Positions 37,418 through 45,675 of a DNA stretch of 64,000 bases are shown in pieces. Made by a program: the position numbers and the translations under genes. The notes beneath the pieces are model-generated. The model saw nothing but the letters and a program-made list of their open reading frames with translations. It did no database searches and was not told the origin of the DNA. This DNA is from Pseudoxanthomonas winnipegensis. GTDB taxonomy: Bacteria > Pseudomonadota > Gammaproteobacteria > Xanthomonadales > Xanthomonadaceae. Numbering within the stretch: the stretch's first letter is position 1; every line of letters starts with the position of its first letter. The DNA lies in the NCBI RefSeq assembly GCF_004283755.1, contig NZ_SHMH01000002.1, positions 372,001 to 436,000 on the forward strand, written 5' to 3'.

Positions 37418-38389
37418 CTAGGCCAGATGCTGGCGCAGGAAGTCGCCGCTGCGCACGATGGCCTGCGCAGCGGCCGGGACCGCGCCGGCCATCTCGATGA
37501 AGCCGTGCACCATGCCGGGCAGTTCGACGTACTCCACCGGCACGCCCGCCGCCCTTAGCGCCTCGGCGTACAGGCGGCCGTCGTCGAGGAGCGGATCGCA
37601 CTCGGCGGTGAACACCAGCGCGGGCGGCAGTCCGGAGAAATCCGTCGCCTGCAGCGGCGAGAGCCGCACATCGCGCGGGTCCAGGCCCGAGGACAGGAAC
37701 GGGCCGGACATGGCCTGCATCAGCTCCAGCGTCAACGGCGGCACCGCGCCGTTCCTGCGCCGGGACGGGAACGCATCGCCGGCGGAGGACAGCTCGGTCC
37801 CCGGGTAGATCAGCACCTGCGCACGCAGGGCCACCGCGCTGCCGCGCAGCGCGTGGCAGGCCATCGCGGCCAGGCCGCCGCCTGCGCTGTCGCCGGCGAC
37901 TGCAAGGCGCGCCGGATCCAGGCCGAGCTCGGCGGCATGCGCCGCCAGCCAGCGGATGGCCGCCAGCACATCCTCCGGGCCGGCCGGCGCCGGATACTCC
38001 GGGGCCAGCCGGTAGTCCACCGCGATCACCGTACAGCCGGCGGCCTGCGCCAGGCGCCGGCACACCTTGTCGTGGCTGTCCAGGTCGCCCAGGATCCAGC
38101 CGCCGCCATGCAGGTAGACGACGGCCGCCGACGGCGCCGTGGCACCCGTGGGCAGATAGCGCCGCAGCGGGATCGGCCCCAGCGGCCCGTCGGCCTGGAA
38201 GTCGCGCACGTCCGACATCGGCCACGCATCGCCGCCGAGCATCGTGGTGATCTCGCGATAGGCCGCGCGCATCGCCGGTGGCGGCAAGGTGTGCAGCGGC
38301 GGCTTGCCGTCCACGGCGGCGGCGATGGTCGCCAGCGCCTGGAGCACATCGGGCGCCAGGCGCGAGGGGTCGAAGGGATCTGCTTGCAT
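37418..38389 (-). CDS. HSL-family alpha/beta hydrolase (esterase)
   Basis: A 323-residue hormone-sensitive-lipase-type esterase without a signal peptide. The oxyanion motif is YLHGGGWILG (about residue 100), the nucleophile motif AGDSAGGGLAA, the aspartate TAECDPLLDDG and the histidine in LPGMVHGFIEM. It is the last gene of the minus-strand hydroxycinnamate operon, 50 bp after the feruloyl-CoA synthetase gene. Position suggests hydrolysis of a hydroxycinnamate ester, for example methyl ferulate or chlorogenate; the cytoplasmic location would require ester uptake. The specific substrate is inference. Confidence 0.85.
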   Translation of the reverse strand: MQADPFDPSRLAPDVLQALATIAAAVDGKPPLHTLPPPAMRAAYREITTMLGGDAWPMSDVRDFQADGPLGPIPLRRYLPTGATAPSAAVVYLHGGGWILGDLDSHDKVCRRLAQAAGCTVIAVDYRLAPEYPAPAGPEDVLAAIRWLAAHAAELGLDPARLAVAGDSAGGGLAAMACHALRGSAVALRAQVLIYPGTELSSAGDAFPSRRRNGAVPPLTLELMQAMSGPFLSSGLDPRDVRLSPLQATDFSGLPPALVFTAECDPLLDDGRLYAEALRAAGVPVEYVELPGMVHGFIEMAGAVPAAAQAIVRSGDFLRQHLA

Positions 38390-38439
38390 CGCGTGCTCCA
38401 ACGCTGGGGTCGGGTGGAAAGGGGGGGCGAGTGGCGGGC

Positions 38440-40587
38440 TCAGTCGATCAGCATCAGCGCGTCCAGGGCGACCAGGCCCTGGCCTTGCGGATACAGCACC
38501 ACCGGATTGAGGTCGATCTCGGTGACCCGCGGGCTGCCGCGCAGCAACGCGCCCAGCTTCACCACCAGCGCGGCCAGCGCGGCGGTGTCCAGCGCCGGTG
38601 CGCCGCGATGGCCGTGCAGCAGGGCAGCGGCCTTGAGCAGGTCCAGCTCGCGCTGCACCGCCGCGGCGGTGAGGTCGGCCGGCAGCAGCCGCACATCGTG
38701 CAGGACCTCGGCGGTGACCCCACCGAAGCCGACCAGGATCACCGGGCCCCACTGCGGGTCCTGGCGCGCGCCGACGATCATCTCCAGCCCGCGCGCGCCC
38801 ATGGCTTCCACCAGGACGCCGTCCACCGCGACGCCGGGCGCGTGCGTGGCCAGGTTCGCCTGCAGCCGGGCCCAGCCCTGCGCCAGGGCCTGCGCATCGC
38901 CCAGGCCCAGGATCACCCCGCCCACATCGCTCTTGTGGCTCAGCTGCGGCGATTGCACCTTCAGCGCGACCGGCCAGCCGATGCGCTCGGCCACCTCCTG
39001 CGCCTGCTCCAGCGTGGTGGCCAGTTCGCCTCGGGCGAACGGCACGCCATGCGGGGCGAGCAGCGCCTTGGCCTGGTACTCCGGAATCACTCCGCCACCG
39101 GCAGGCAGGGACAGCTCGACCGGTGCCGTGGGGTCCTGCGCGAAATCGCACTCGGCCAGCGCCGCCAGGCGCTGGATCGCCCGCAGCGCGCGCTCGGTGC
39201 TGGGGAAGTAGGGGATGCCCAGCGCGCGCAGCTCGGCGATGGATTCCGTCGGCACCTGCGCGCCTTCGTCCAGGCCGGCGAAGATGACCGGGGTGTCCGG
39301 GCGCCGCTCGCGCATCGCGCGCAAAACCGGCGGCAGCTTGATCGCGCAGGTCACCGGATCGGTCTGGATCAGGCCCAGCAGGATCGAGGAGAAGCGCGCA
39401 TCGTCGAACAGCGCCAGCAGCGTGCGCGTGTACAGGTCCGGATCGACCAGACCCTGCGCGGTGAGATCCAGCGGATTGCTGACCGCCACGAACGGCGGCA
39501 GCGCCGCACGCAGCGCCGGCGAATCGGCATCGTCGATCACCGGCAAGGCCAGTCCCAGTTCCTCGCACAGGTCCAGGCACAGCGCCTTGAACGCGCCGGA
39601 CTCGCCCACGATCGCGGTGCCGGCGGCCGGCAGGCGTGGGCAGCGCAGGGCGATCTCGGCGATGTCGCCCAGTTCCTCCAGCGTCTCGGCCAGCACCACC
39701 CCGGCGCGTTCGACCAGGGTGCGCATCACCGCATGGTCGCCGGCCATCGCCCCGGTGTGGGTGGCCGCCGAGGCGCGCGCGGCGCTGCTCTTGCCCGGAT
39801 GCAGCAGCACCAGGCGCTTGCCGGCCGCGCGCGCACGCGCGGCCAGAGCCAGCAGCCGGCGCGGCTGGCGGAACTGCTCGGCGATCATCGCGATCACCGG
39901 CGTGCCGGCCTGATCGATCAGGAACTCGAGATGGTCCTCCAGATGGCTGGCCGCCTCGTTGCCGGTGGAGATCGCATACGACAGGGGCAGGTGGCGGCTG
40001 GCCAGGGTGGTGTTGAGCACCGTCATCATCGCCCCGCTCTGGGAGAGGATGCCGATGGCCGGCTGCGCGCGGTTGCGGGCGGCCTGCGCCTCGCTGATGG
40101 CGACCTCGATGAAGGTCAGCGGGATGCGCTGCAGATAGTTGATGCAGCCCAGGCAGTTGGGGCCTTGCACCAGCATGCCGGCCTGCGCGGCGATCTGCGC
40201 GATCTGGCGCTGCTGGGCCTGGCCTGCCTCGCCGGCCTCGGCGAAGCCGGCCGAGAAGATCACCACCGCGCCGACCCGGCGCGTGGCCAGCGCGTGCACC
40301 GCCTCCAGCACCGCCGGCTGCGGGATCGCCAGCACCGCCACGTCCACCCCCTCGTGCAGCGCCTCGATCGAGGACAGGCACGGCCTGCCCTCGATGTCCG
40401 CACGCTTGGGATTGATCAGGTGGATGTCGCCGTCATAGCCGTTGCGCAGCAGGTTGCCCAGCACCGAGGCGCCCAGCGCCCCGGGCGTCGGCGAGGCGCC
40501 GACGATCGCGATCGAACGCGGCGACAGCAGCCGCTGCACCGGCGTGCGCGCGTCGGCGACCGGCATCGGAGTCGTGCTCATGTCCAT
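38440..40587 (-). CDS. ferA: NDP-forming acyl-CoA synthetase, probable feruloyl-CoA synthetase (FerA type)
   Basis: A 715-residue fusion of a CoA-binding domain (RSIAIVGASPTPGALGASVL, about residues 25-45), succinyl-CoA ligase-like domains (GILSQSGAMMTVLN; catalytic histidine region THTGAMAGDHAVM) and an ATP-grasp domain (ALKVQSPQLSHKSDVGGVILGL, C-terminal third). This is the ADP-forming acetyl-CoA synthetase superfamily, to which Sphingobium FerA belongs. The classical Pseudomonas Fcs is an unrelated AMP-forming enzyme. It lies 23 bp after the hydratase-lyase gene. The start MDMSTTPMP is preceded by GGGAGGG. Confidence 0.85.
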   Translation of the reverse strand: MDMSTTPMPVADARTPVQRLLSPRSIAIVGASPTPGALGASVLGNLLRNGYDGDIHLINPKRADIEGRPCLSSIEALHEGVDVAVLAIPQPAVLEAVHALATRRVGAVVIFSAGFAEAGEAGQAQQRQIAQIAAQAGMLVQGPNCLGCINYLQRIPLTFIEVAISEAQAARNRAQPAIGILSQSGAMMTVLNTTLASRHLPLSYAISTGNEAASHLEDHLEFLIDQAGTPVIAMIAEQFRQPRRLLALAARARAAGKRLVLLHPGKSSAARASAATHTGAMAGDHAVMRTLVERAGVVLAETLEELGDIAEIALRCPRLPAAGTAIVGESGAFKALCLDLCEELGLALPVIDDADSPALRAALPPFVAVSNPLDLTAQGLVDPDLYTRTLLALFDDARFSSILLGLIQTDPVTCAIKLPPVLRAMRERRPDTPVIFAGLDEGAQVPTESIAELRALGIPYFPSTERALRAIQRLAALAECDFAQDPTAPVELSLPAGGGVIPEYQAKALLAPHGVPFARGELATTLEQAQEVAERIGWPVALKVQSPQLSHKSDVGGVILGLGDAQALAQGWARLQANLATHAPGVAVDGVLVEAMGARGLEMIVGARQDPQWGPVILVGFGGVTAEVLHDVRLLPADLTAAAVQRELDLLKAAALLHGHRGAPALDTAALAALVVKLGALLRGSPRVTEIDLNPVVLYPQGQGLVALDALMLID

Positions 40588-40610
40588 CGTTACCCTCCCT
40601 CGACGATGGC

Positions 40611-41447
40611 TCAGGCGCGACGCTGCTTGGACAGGTCGTAGGCGCCCAGTCCGGGCTTGTAACTCTTCTCGTCCAGGAACTGCTTGAGGCCTTCCTTGCG
40701 GCCGTCGTCGTAGCTGTTGGCCGCCTCCTGCGCGCGCACCAGGAAGTCCTCGGCGTTGTCGTAGGTCATCTCGCGCACCCGGCGGATCGCATCCTTGGTG
40801 GCCTTCAGCGCGACCGGGTTCTTCTTGCGCAGCGCCTGCGCCACTTCGTCCACGCGCGCCTTCAGCGCGGCGGCGGGCAGGGCCTCGTTGACCAGGCCCC
40901 ACTCGGCGGCGGTGCGGCCGTCGATCGGTTCGCCCAGCATCGCGTGGTACATCGCGCGGCGGAAGGAGAGCAGCTCGGCGGCGACCTTGGACGCCCCGCC
41001 ACCGGGCAGGATGCCCCAGTTGATCTCCGACAGGCCGAACTTGGCCTCCTCGGCGGCGAAGGCCAGGTCGCAGGCGAACAGCGGGCCGTAGCCGCCGCCG
41101 AAGCACCAGCCGTTGACCATCGCGATGGTCGGCTTCTGGTACCAGCGCAGCCGCCGCCACCAGCCGTAGCTCTCGCGCTGGGCCTTGCGCGTGCCGGCCA
41201 GGCCGTGCGCCTCGGTGTCGCGGAAGTACTCCTGTAGGTCCATGCCGGCGGTCCAGGCGCTGCCCTCGCCGGTCAGCACCAGCACGCCGACGTCGTCGCG
41301 GAACTCCAGTTCGTCCAGCACCTCCATCATGCGGCGGTTGAGCGCCGGGCTCATGGCGTTGCGCTTGTCGGGGCGGTTGAACTTCACCCAGGCCACGCCG
41401 TCCTCGATGGTGTAGGCGACGGTCTCGTGTTCGGTGTTGCTGCTCAT
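40611..41447 (-). CDS. p-Hydroxycinnamoyl-CoA hydratase/lyase (feruloyl-CoA to vanillin)
   Basis: A 278-residue crotonase-fold enzyme very close to the Pseudomonas HCHL/Ech sequence as I recall it. It shares NRPDKRNAMSPALNRRM, GEGSAWTAGMDLQEYFR, KPTIAMVNGWCFGGGYGPL, FGLSEINWGI with the catalytic glutamate, and KQFLDEKSYKPGLGAY at the C-terminus. It hydrates feruloyl-, coumaroyl- or caffeoyl-CoA and cleaves off acetyl-CoA to leave the aldehyde. It lies between the vanillin dehydrogenase gene and the CoA synthetase gene on one strand. Symbols in use are ech, ferB or hcaA. Confidence 0.95.
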   Translation of the reverse strand: MSSNTEHETVAYTIEDGVAWVKFNRPDKRNAMSPALNRRMMEVLDELEFRDDVGVLVLTGEGSAWTAGMDLQEYFRDTEAHGLAGTRKAQRESYGWWRRLRWYQKPTIAMVNGWCFGGGYGPLFACDLAFAAEEAKFGLSEINWGILPGGGASKVAAELLSFRRAMYHAMLGEPIDGRTAAEWGLVNEALPAAALKARVDEVAQALRKKNPVALKATKDAIRRVREMTYDNAEDFLVRAQEAANSYDDGRKEGLKQFLDEKSYKPGLGAYDLSKQRRA

Positions 41448-41479
41448 GTGGATACCTTTAGCGGGGGGGAGGATGGGAG

Positions 41480-41612
41480 TTGCCTTCTCCCACCGGGAGA
41501 AGGTGCCCCGAAGGGGCGGATGAGGGTTCGGGTGAAGCCTCGTGCGCTCGAGTCCGCGCGTCGCTTTCGCGCCGGGCCCTCACCCCTCTCCCGATGGGAG
41601 AGGGGCTTTCAA
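41480..41612. repeat. Intergenic palindromic repeat inside the hydroxycinnamate operon
   Basis: Two opposed elements: CTTCTCCCACCGGGAGAAGG at the left (about 41484-41503) and CCCTCTCCCGATGGGAGAGGG at the right (about 41585-41605), joined by GGATGAGGGTTCGGGTGAAGCC. It has no coding content and fills the 167-bp gap between the vanillin dehydrogenase and hydratase-lyase genes. It is probably a mobile intergenic repeat that the operon tolerates, perhaps modulating expression of downstream genes. Confidence 0.6.
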
Positions 41613-41614
41613 GC

Positions 41615-43087
41615 TCAGAACGGGTACTGCGGCACGGCGCCCTTGACCGTCACCCACTGCCAGTGGGTGTACTGCTCCCAGTCGGCCGGGCCGCCGACGC
41701 TGGTGCCGTTGCCCGAGGCGCCGGTGCCGCCGAACGGGTTGACCACCTCGTCGGCCACGGTCTGGTCGTTGATGTGCAGCAGGCCGGTCTGCAGGCGCTC
41801 GCCGATCGCCATCGCGCGCCCGACCGAGGCGGAGATCACGCCGGCCGACAGGCCGTACTCGGTGGCGTTGGCCAGTTCGATGGCCTCCTCGTCGTGGTCG
41901 AAGGGGATGATGTTGGCGACCGGGCCGAACACCTCTTCCTCGAACGCGCGCATGCCCGGCCTGACGTTGGACAGCACGGTCGGCGCGTAGAACAGGCCCT
42001 CGTGCGTGCCGCCGGCCTCGACCACCGCGCCGGCCGCCACCGAGGCGTCGACGATGTCCTTGACGTTCTGCAGCTGGCGCTGGTCGATGATCGGCCCCAG
42101 CGCGACCTGGCCGGTGGCCGGGTCGCCGACCGGCAGATGGCGAGCCTTCTCGGCCAGGCGCCGGGTCAGCTCGGCGGCGATGCCGCGCTGGACCAGCACC
42201 CGGCCGGTGGCCATGCAGATCTGGCCCTGGTGGAAGTAGGCGCCGAAGGCGATGGCCGAGACCGCCTTGTCCAGGTCGGCATCGTCGAGCACGATCAGCG
42301 CGTTCTTGCCGCCCAGCTCCAGCGAGACCTTCTTCAGATGCCGGCCGGCGAGCTCGCCGATCCTGCGGCCGGCGGCGGTGGAGCCGGTGAAGGCGATCAT
42401 CGGCACGCCAGGCGCCTCGACCAGGGCCTGGCCGGCGTCGGCGCCGCCGGGCAGCACGTGCAGCAGCCCTTCGGGCAGGCCGGCGGCGGCGAGCACCTCG
42501 GCGATCACGAAGCCGCCGGCATACGGCGTGCGCGGATCGGGCTTGAGCACGACCGCGTTGCCGACCGCCAGCGCCGGCGCCACCGAGCGCAGCGACAACA
42601 CCAGCGGGAAATTGAACGGCGAGATCACACCGATCACGCCCAGCGGCAGCTGCCGCGCCAGGCTCAGCCGCCCCGGCACGCTGGGCAGCACCTGACCGGT
42701 GGCATGCAGCGGCATCGCCGCGGCGCGCTGCAGCAGCACGATCGCCTCGCGCACCTCGTGCTCGCCCTTGGCCAGGATGCCGCCGGTCTCGCGCGCGATC
42801 AGCGCCGCGGCCGCGGCCGCGTGTTCCTGCAGGATCGCCGCGGCGCGGTGGAAGACCGCGGCACGTTCGCGCGGGGCCGTGGCCGCCCAGCCGCGCTGGG
42901 CCGTGCGGGCGCGGGTCACGGCGGCGGTGACCTCGCTCGGGCCGGCCTTGCCGACCGTGTGCAGCGGCTTGCCGGTGCCCGGCTCGATCACCTCGAGCGT
43001 CGCGGGCGCGGCGATCCACTGGCCGTCGAACAGCTTGCCTTGCCAGGTGGCGGCGTCGGCCACGGGAGAAGCGGATTGAATGTCCAT
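41615..43087 (-). CDS. vdh: Vanillin (benzaldehyde-type) dehydrogenase
   Basis: A 490-residue aldehyde dehydrogenase. The glutamate is in SLELGGKNALIVLDDAD, the catalytic cysteine in FHQGQICMATGR (about residue 285), and the NAD motif in FTGSTAAGRRIGE. In this operon it oxidises vanillin, 4-hydroxybenzaldehyde or protocatechualdehyde from the lyase step to the acids used by VanAB, PobA and PcaHG. The stop at 41615 abuts the palindromic repeat. No good ribosome binding site precedes the start at 43087, so coupling to the upstream SDR gene 32 bp away is likely. Confidence 0.92.
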   Translation of the reverse strand: MDIQSASPVADAATWQGKLFDGQWIAAPATLEVIEPGTGKPLHTVGKAGPSEVTAAVTRARTAQRGWAATAPRERAAVFHRAAAILQEHAAAAAALIARETGGILAKGEHEVREAIVLLQRAAAMPLHATGQVLPSVPGRLSLARQLPLGVIGVISPFNFPLVLSLRSVAPALAVGNAVVLKPDPRTPYAGGFVIAEVLAAAGLPEGLLHVLPGGADAGQALVEAPGVPMIAFTGSTAAGRRIGELAGRHLKKVSLELGGKNALIVLDDADLDKAVSAIAFGAYFHQGQICMATGRVLVQRGIAAELTRRLAEKARHLPVGDPATGQVALGPIIDQRQLQNVKDIVDASVAAGAVVEAGGTHEGLFYAPTVLSNVRPGMRAFEEEVFGPVANIIPFDHDEEAIELANATEYGLSAGVISASVGRAMAIGERLQTGLLHINDQTVADEVVNPFGGTGASGNGTSVGGPADWEQYTHWQWVTVKGAVPQYPF

Positions 43088-43119
43088 GATGCGCAGTCCA
43101 GGGGAGAAAGAGAGGGAGT

Positions 43120-43887
43120 TCAGATCGCGCTGGCGGCCAGGCCGCCATCGACCGGCAGGTTGACGCCGTTGATCCAGCGCGCCGCGTCGGAGGCCAGGAA
43201 TACGATGGCCTCGGCGACCTCGTCGGCGTAGGCGGGGCGCTTCATCTTGCCGGCGTCGGCCTGGACGCGTTCGGGGCCGAGCATCGTCACGAAGTCGCCC
43301 AGGATCGGTGTGAACACGGGCCCGGGCGCGACGCTGTTGACGCGCACATCGTGCCGGGCGAACCAGTCCTGCGCGCGCCGCGCGGTCCACACGATCAGCG
43401 CCTCCTTGAAGTACTGGTAGCAGGTGGCCTGCGGCACCGGATGCGCCGCCAGCCAGGCCTCGCCGGCGGCGTAGTCGGGCGTCTGCGCCAGCGCGCGATG
43501 CAGGTCCACGCGCTGCGGCCATTCGGCGCCCAGGATCGAGGCGACGTTGATGATGCCGCCGCCCGGCACGATCCGCGGCAGCAGCGCCTGACTCAGATGG
43601 CGCAGGCCCAGATAGTTGACCTTGGCCACCAGTTCGACCGGCGCGGTGCCGGGCACGCCGGCGATGTTGGCCAGCGCATCGATGCGTGCGGGCAGCTTGG
43701 CGACCAGGGCATCGATCGCGGCCGGGTCGCCCAGGTCGGCCTGGTGGAAGGCCTCCAGGGTCATGCTGACCGGATTGCGGTCCACGCCGATCACGCGCGC
43801 GCCGTGGAAGCGGGCCAGCCGTGCGACTTCGCCGCCGATGCCGGAGGACACGCCGGTGACGACCAGGGTCTTGTTGTGCAGGTGCAT
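43120..43887 (-). CDS. calA: Coniferyl-alcohol dehydrogenase (SDR family, CalA-like)
   Basis: A 255-residue classical short-chain dehydrogenase. The cofactor motif is VVTGVSSGIGGEVARLA, the catalytic pair is in YQYFKEALIVW (YxxxK), and NSVAPGPVFTPILGDF follows. Length and these segments match CalA of Pseudomonas strain HR199, which oxidises coniferyl alcohol to coniferaldehyde. Its presence extends the operon upward from ferulate to lignin monomer alcohols; a coniferaldehyde dehydrogenase is not seen here, though the aldehyde dehydrogenase next door might cover it. Confidence 0.82.
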   Translation of the reverse strand: MHLHNKTLVVTGVSSGIGGEVARLARFHGARVIGVDRNPVSMTLEAFHQADLGDPAAIDALVAKLPARIDALANIAGVPGTAPVELVAKVNYLGLRHLSQALLPRIVPGGGIINVASILGAEWPQRVDLHRALAQTPDYAAGEAWLAAHPVPQATCYQYFKEALIVWTARRAQDWFARHDVRVNSVAPGPVFTPILGDFVTMLGPERVQADAGKMKRPAYADEVAEAIVFLASDAARWINGVNLPVDGGLAASAI

Positions 43888-43903
43888 GGGAGTGGGGTCC
43901 GGA

Positions 43904-44917
43904 TCAGAACACGTGGATGTATTGGAAATTGACGTTGCGACCGGAGGCGGTGTTCTTCACCTCGACCGGCGCATAGAAGGTCGCGTTGAGGATGTTGCGG
44001 CGATCGAACTGCCACGACCCGCCCGGGCCGAGATAGAACTGGGTCTGCTTGGTGTCGGCCACGCGCTGGCCGTTGGTCTGGTTGTCGCGCAGCTGCCTGA
44101 GGTAGTAGCCGCTGAGGCCGAGCCGGAAGGACGGGCTGAGCGCGTAGGAAGTGGCGAAGTTCAGCCACGCCGCATCGCCGGCCTTGCCGTTGCGGAACAC
44201 GAAGCCAGGCACGGGCGGTGGGTTGGACGCCTTGTCGGCGCGGAAGTTGTAGACATAGTTCAGACGCGCGCTGATCTCCCACTGCGGCGTCGGCAGCACG
44301 GTGAAGGCCCAGTTGGGAACGACCGACCAGGCACACGCGCTCTGGTTGAGATCGCGATCGCGGTCGAACTTGCCCACCGGCGCGATGGCGTCCAGCTCGA
44401 AGCGCTGGGTGAACACCGGCCGGCCACCGCGCATCACCGGCATCATCTGCAGGTAAGGGCCGAAGGTGATATCGCCCAGTCCGAATCCGTTATCGCGCAG
44501 GCGCACCGGGCTGCTGCCGGCGAAGCTGGCATCCAGGTTGACCAACGGAAGCAGCACGGTCAGTCCCAGGCGTCCCTGCCCCAGCGTGTACGGCGTGGCG
44601 TAGGCGAGCTGGGTCAGCAGCAGGCTGGAGCGGATGCGGGGATCGCGGAACAACGGCGAATCATCGCCGTCGCTGTCCTTGATCGCATCGAGCTGCGAGT
44701 AGCGCGCGTACTGGATGATGCTCAGGCCCGGATCGGTGCGGCCGAAGCCATCCAGGAAACTGGTGCCGCCGGTGTTGAGACCGCTGGTCAACTGCACGGT
44801 CTGCGGTACGGCCTGCGCCCAGGCCGGCGCGGTGGCCAGGACCAGCGCGGCGGCCAGGGGCCGACGCCAGCGGCCGGAGGCGGGGAGACGACAAACGCGG
44901 ATGCGAGGACGGTTCAC
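43904..44917 (-). CDS. SphA-like outer membrane/transport protein (phenol MetA-degradation family)
   Basis: A 337-residue protein with an arginine-rich signal peptide (cleavage probably after APAWAQA). The rest is beta-strand rich with aromatic C-terminal residues (NVNFQYIHVF), the pattern of a small outer membrane barrel. Blocks such as FGLGDITFGPYLQMMP, ALSPSFRLGLSGYYLRQL and FYLGPGGSWQF fit the SphA/MetA-pathway family, thought to aid uptake of aromatic compounds. It sits between the MarR gene and calA on the same strand. Confidence 0.72.
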   Translation of the reverse strand: MNRPRIRVCRLPASGRWRRPLAAALVLATAPAWAQAVPQTVQLTSGLNTGGTSFLDGFGRTDPGLSIIQYARYSQLDAIKDSDGDDSPLFRDPRIRSSLLLTQLAYATPYTLGQGRLGLTVLLPLVNLDASFAGSSPVRLRDNGFGLGDITFGPYLQMMPVMRGGRPVFTQRFELDAIAPVGKFDRDRDLNQSACAWSVVPNWAFTVLPTPQWEISARLNYVYNFRADKASNPPPVPGFVFRNGKAGDAAWLNFATSYALSPSFRLGLSGYYLRQLRDNQTNGQRVADTKQTQFYLGPGGSWQFDRRNILNATFYAPVEVKNTASGRNVNFQYIHVF

Positions 44918-45111
44918 TGCAAGACCTCAGGTCAGGAGCTGAAGGGCCGAACGCGGGGAGGACAGCAGGGGGAGAAACAGCGGGCACGGACCGGCCGCGG
45001 CGGCAGGTCCATGGCGCGCGGCCACAACGGCGCCGCCTGTGCAGGCGCATGCGGGAGAGTGGAAGTGGACTTCGCGCCGCGCGCGCCTCACAGGCGCGCC
45101 GGTGTGGCCGG

Positions 45112-45591
45112 TCAGTCGAGCGCGGTCAGCGTGTCCAGCGCGCGCAGCAGCGCCCGACTCTGTGTGGCGCCCAGCGCTTGGCTGAAGCGCGACTCCATCT
45201 CCAGGATCAGCGTCTCGGCGCGGTTGAGCAGGGTCTTGCCGGCGGCGGTCAGGTGCAGGTGCTGCATGCGCCGGTCCTGCTGTCCGCGCACCTGGCGCAG
45301 CAGGCGCCGCTTGACCAGGCGCGCGATCACGATCGCCAGGTTGGGCGGAGAGACGTCGAGCACCTCGGCCAGCTGGCGCTGGTTGACGCCGCTGTTCGCA
45401 TCCACCAGCACCAGCACCGAGTAATCGACCGGCTTGAGCTCGCAGGCGCTCACGCAGTCCAGGAACATCCGGCGGATACGCAGCTCGGTCCGCGTCAACC
45501 GGAAACCGAGCAGACGGGTCAAGCGGGCCTGATCGATCGGTTCGACGGTCTCGCTGTTGCCGAGGGGAGCGGGTGTACTCAAGACCGGCAT
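45112..45591 (-). CDS. MarR family regulator of hydroxycinnamate catabolism (FerC/FerR type)
   Basis: About 159 residues with a MarR winged helix: VLVDANSGVNQRQLAEVLDVSPPNLAIVIARLVKRRLL, then the wing RQVRGQQDRRMQHLHLTAAG. In other bacteria MarR proteins of hydroxycinnamate clusters repress the genes and bind the CoA thioester of the substrate. The 17-bp palindrome at 48525-48541, at the head of this operon, is the likely operator. The start is uncertain: 45591 gives a family-like N-terminus, while an ATG at 45669 with GAGG upstream would couple it to the MFS gene and add 26 residues. Confidence 0.82.
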   Translation of the reverse strand: MPVLSTPAPLGNSETVEPIDQARLTRLLGFRLTRTELRIRRMFLDCVSACELKPVDYSVLVLVDANSGVNQRQLAEVLDVSPPNLAIVIARLVKRRLLRQVRGQQDRRMQHLHLTAAGKTLLNRAETLILEMESRFSQALGATQSRALLRALDTLTALD

Positions 45592-45675
45592 GGAGGCACG
45601 CGGTGGAGGAAGCCACAGCATAACGCAGCGATGGGTCGTGCCCGCGTGCATCGGCCCGGCAGCTCGCATGCGGCC

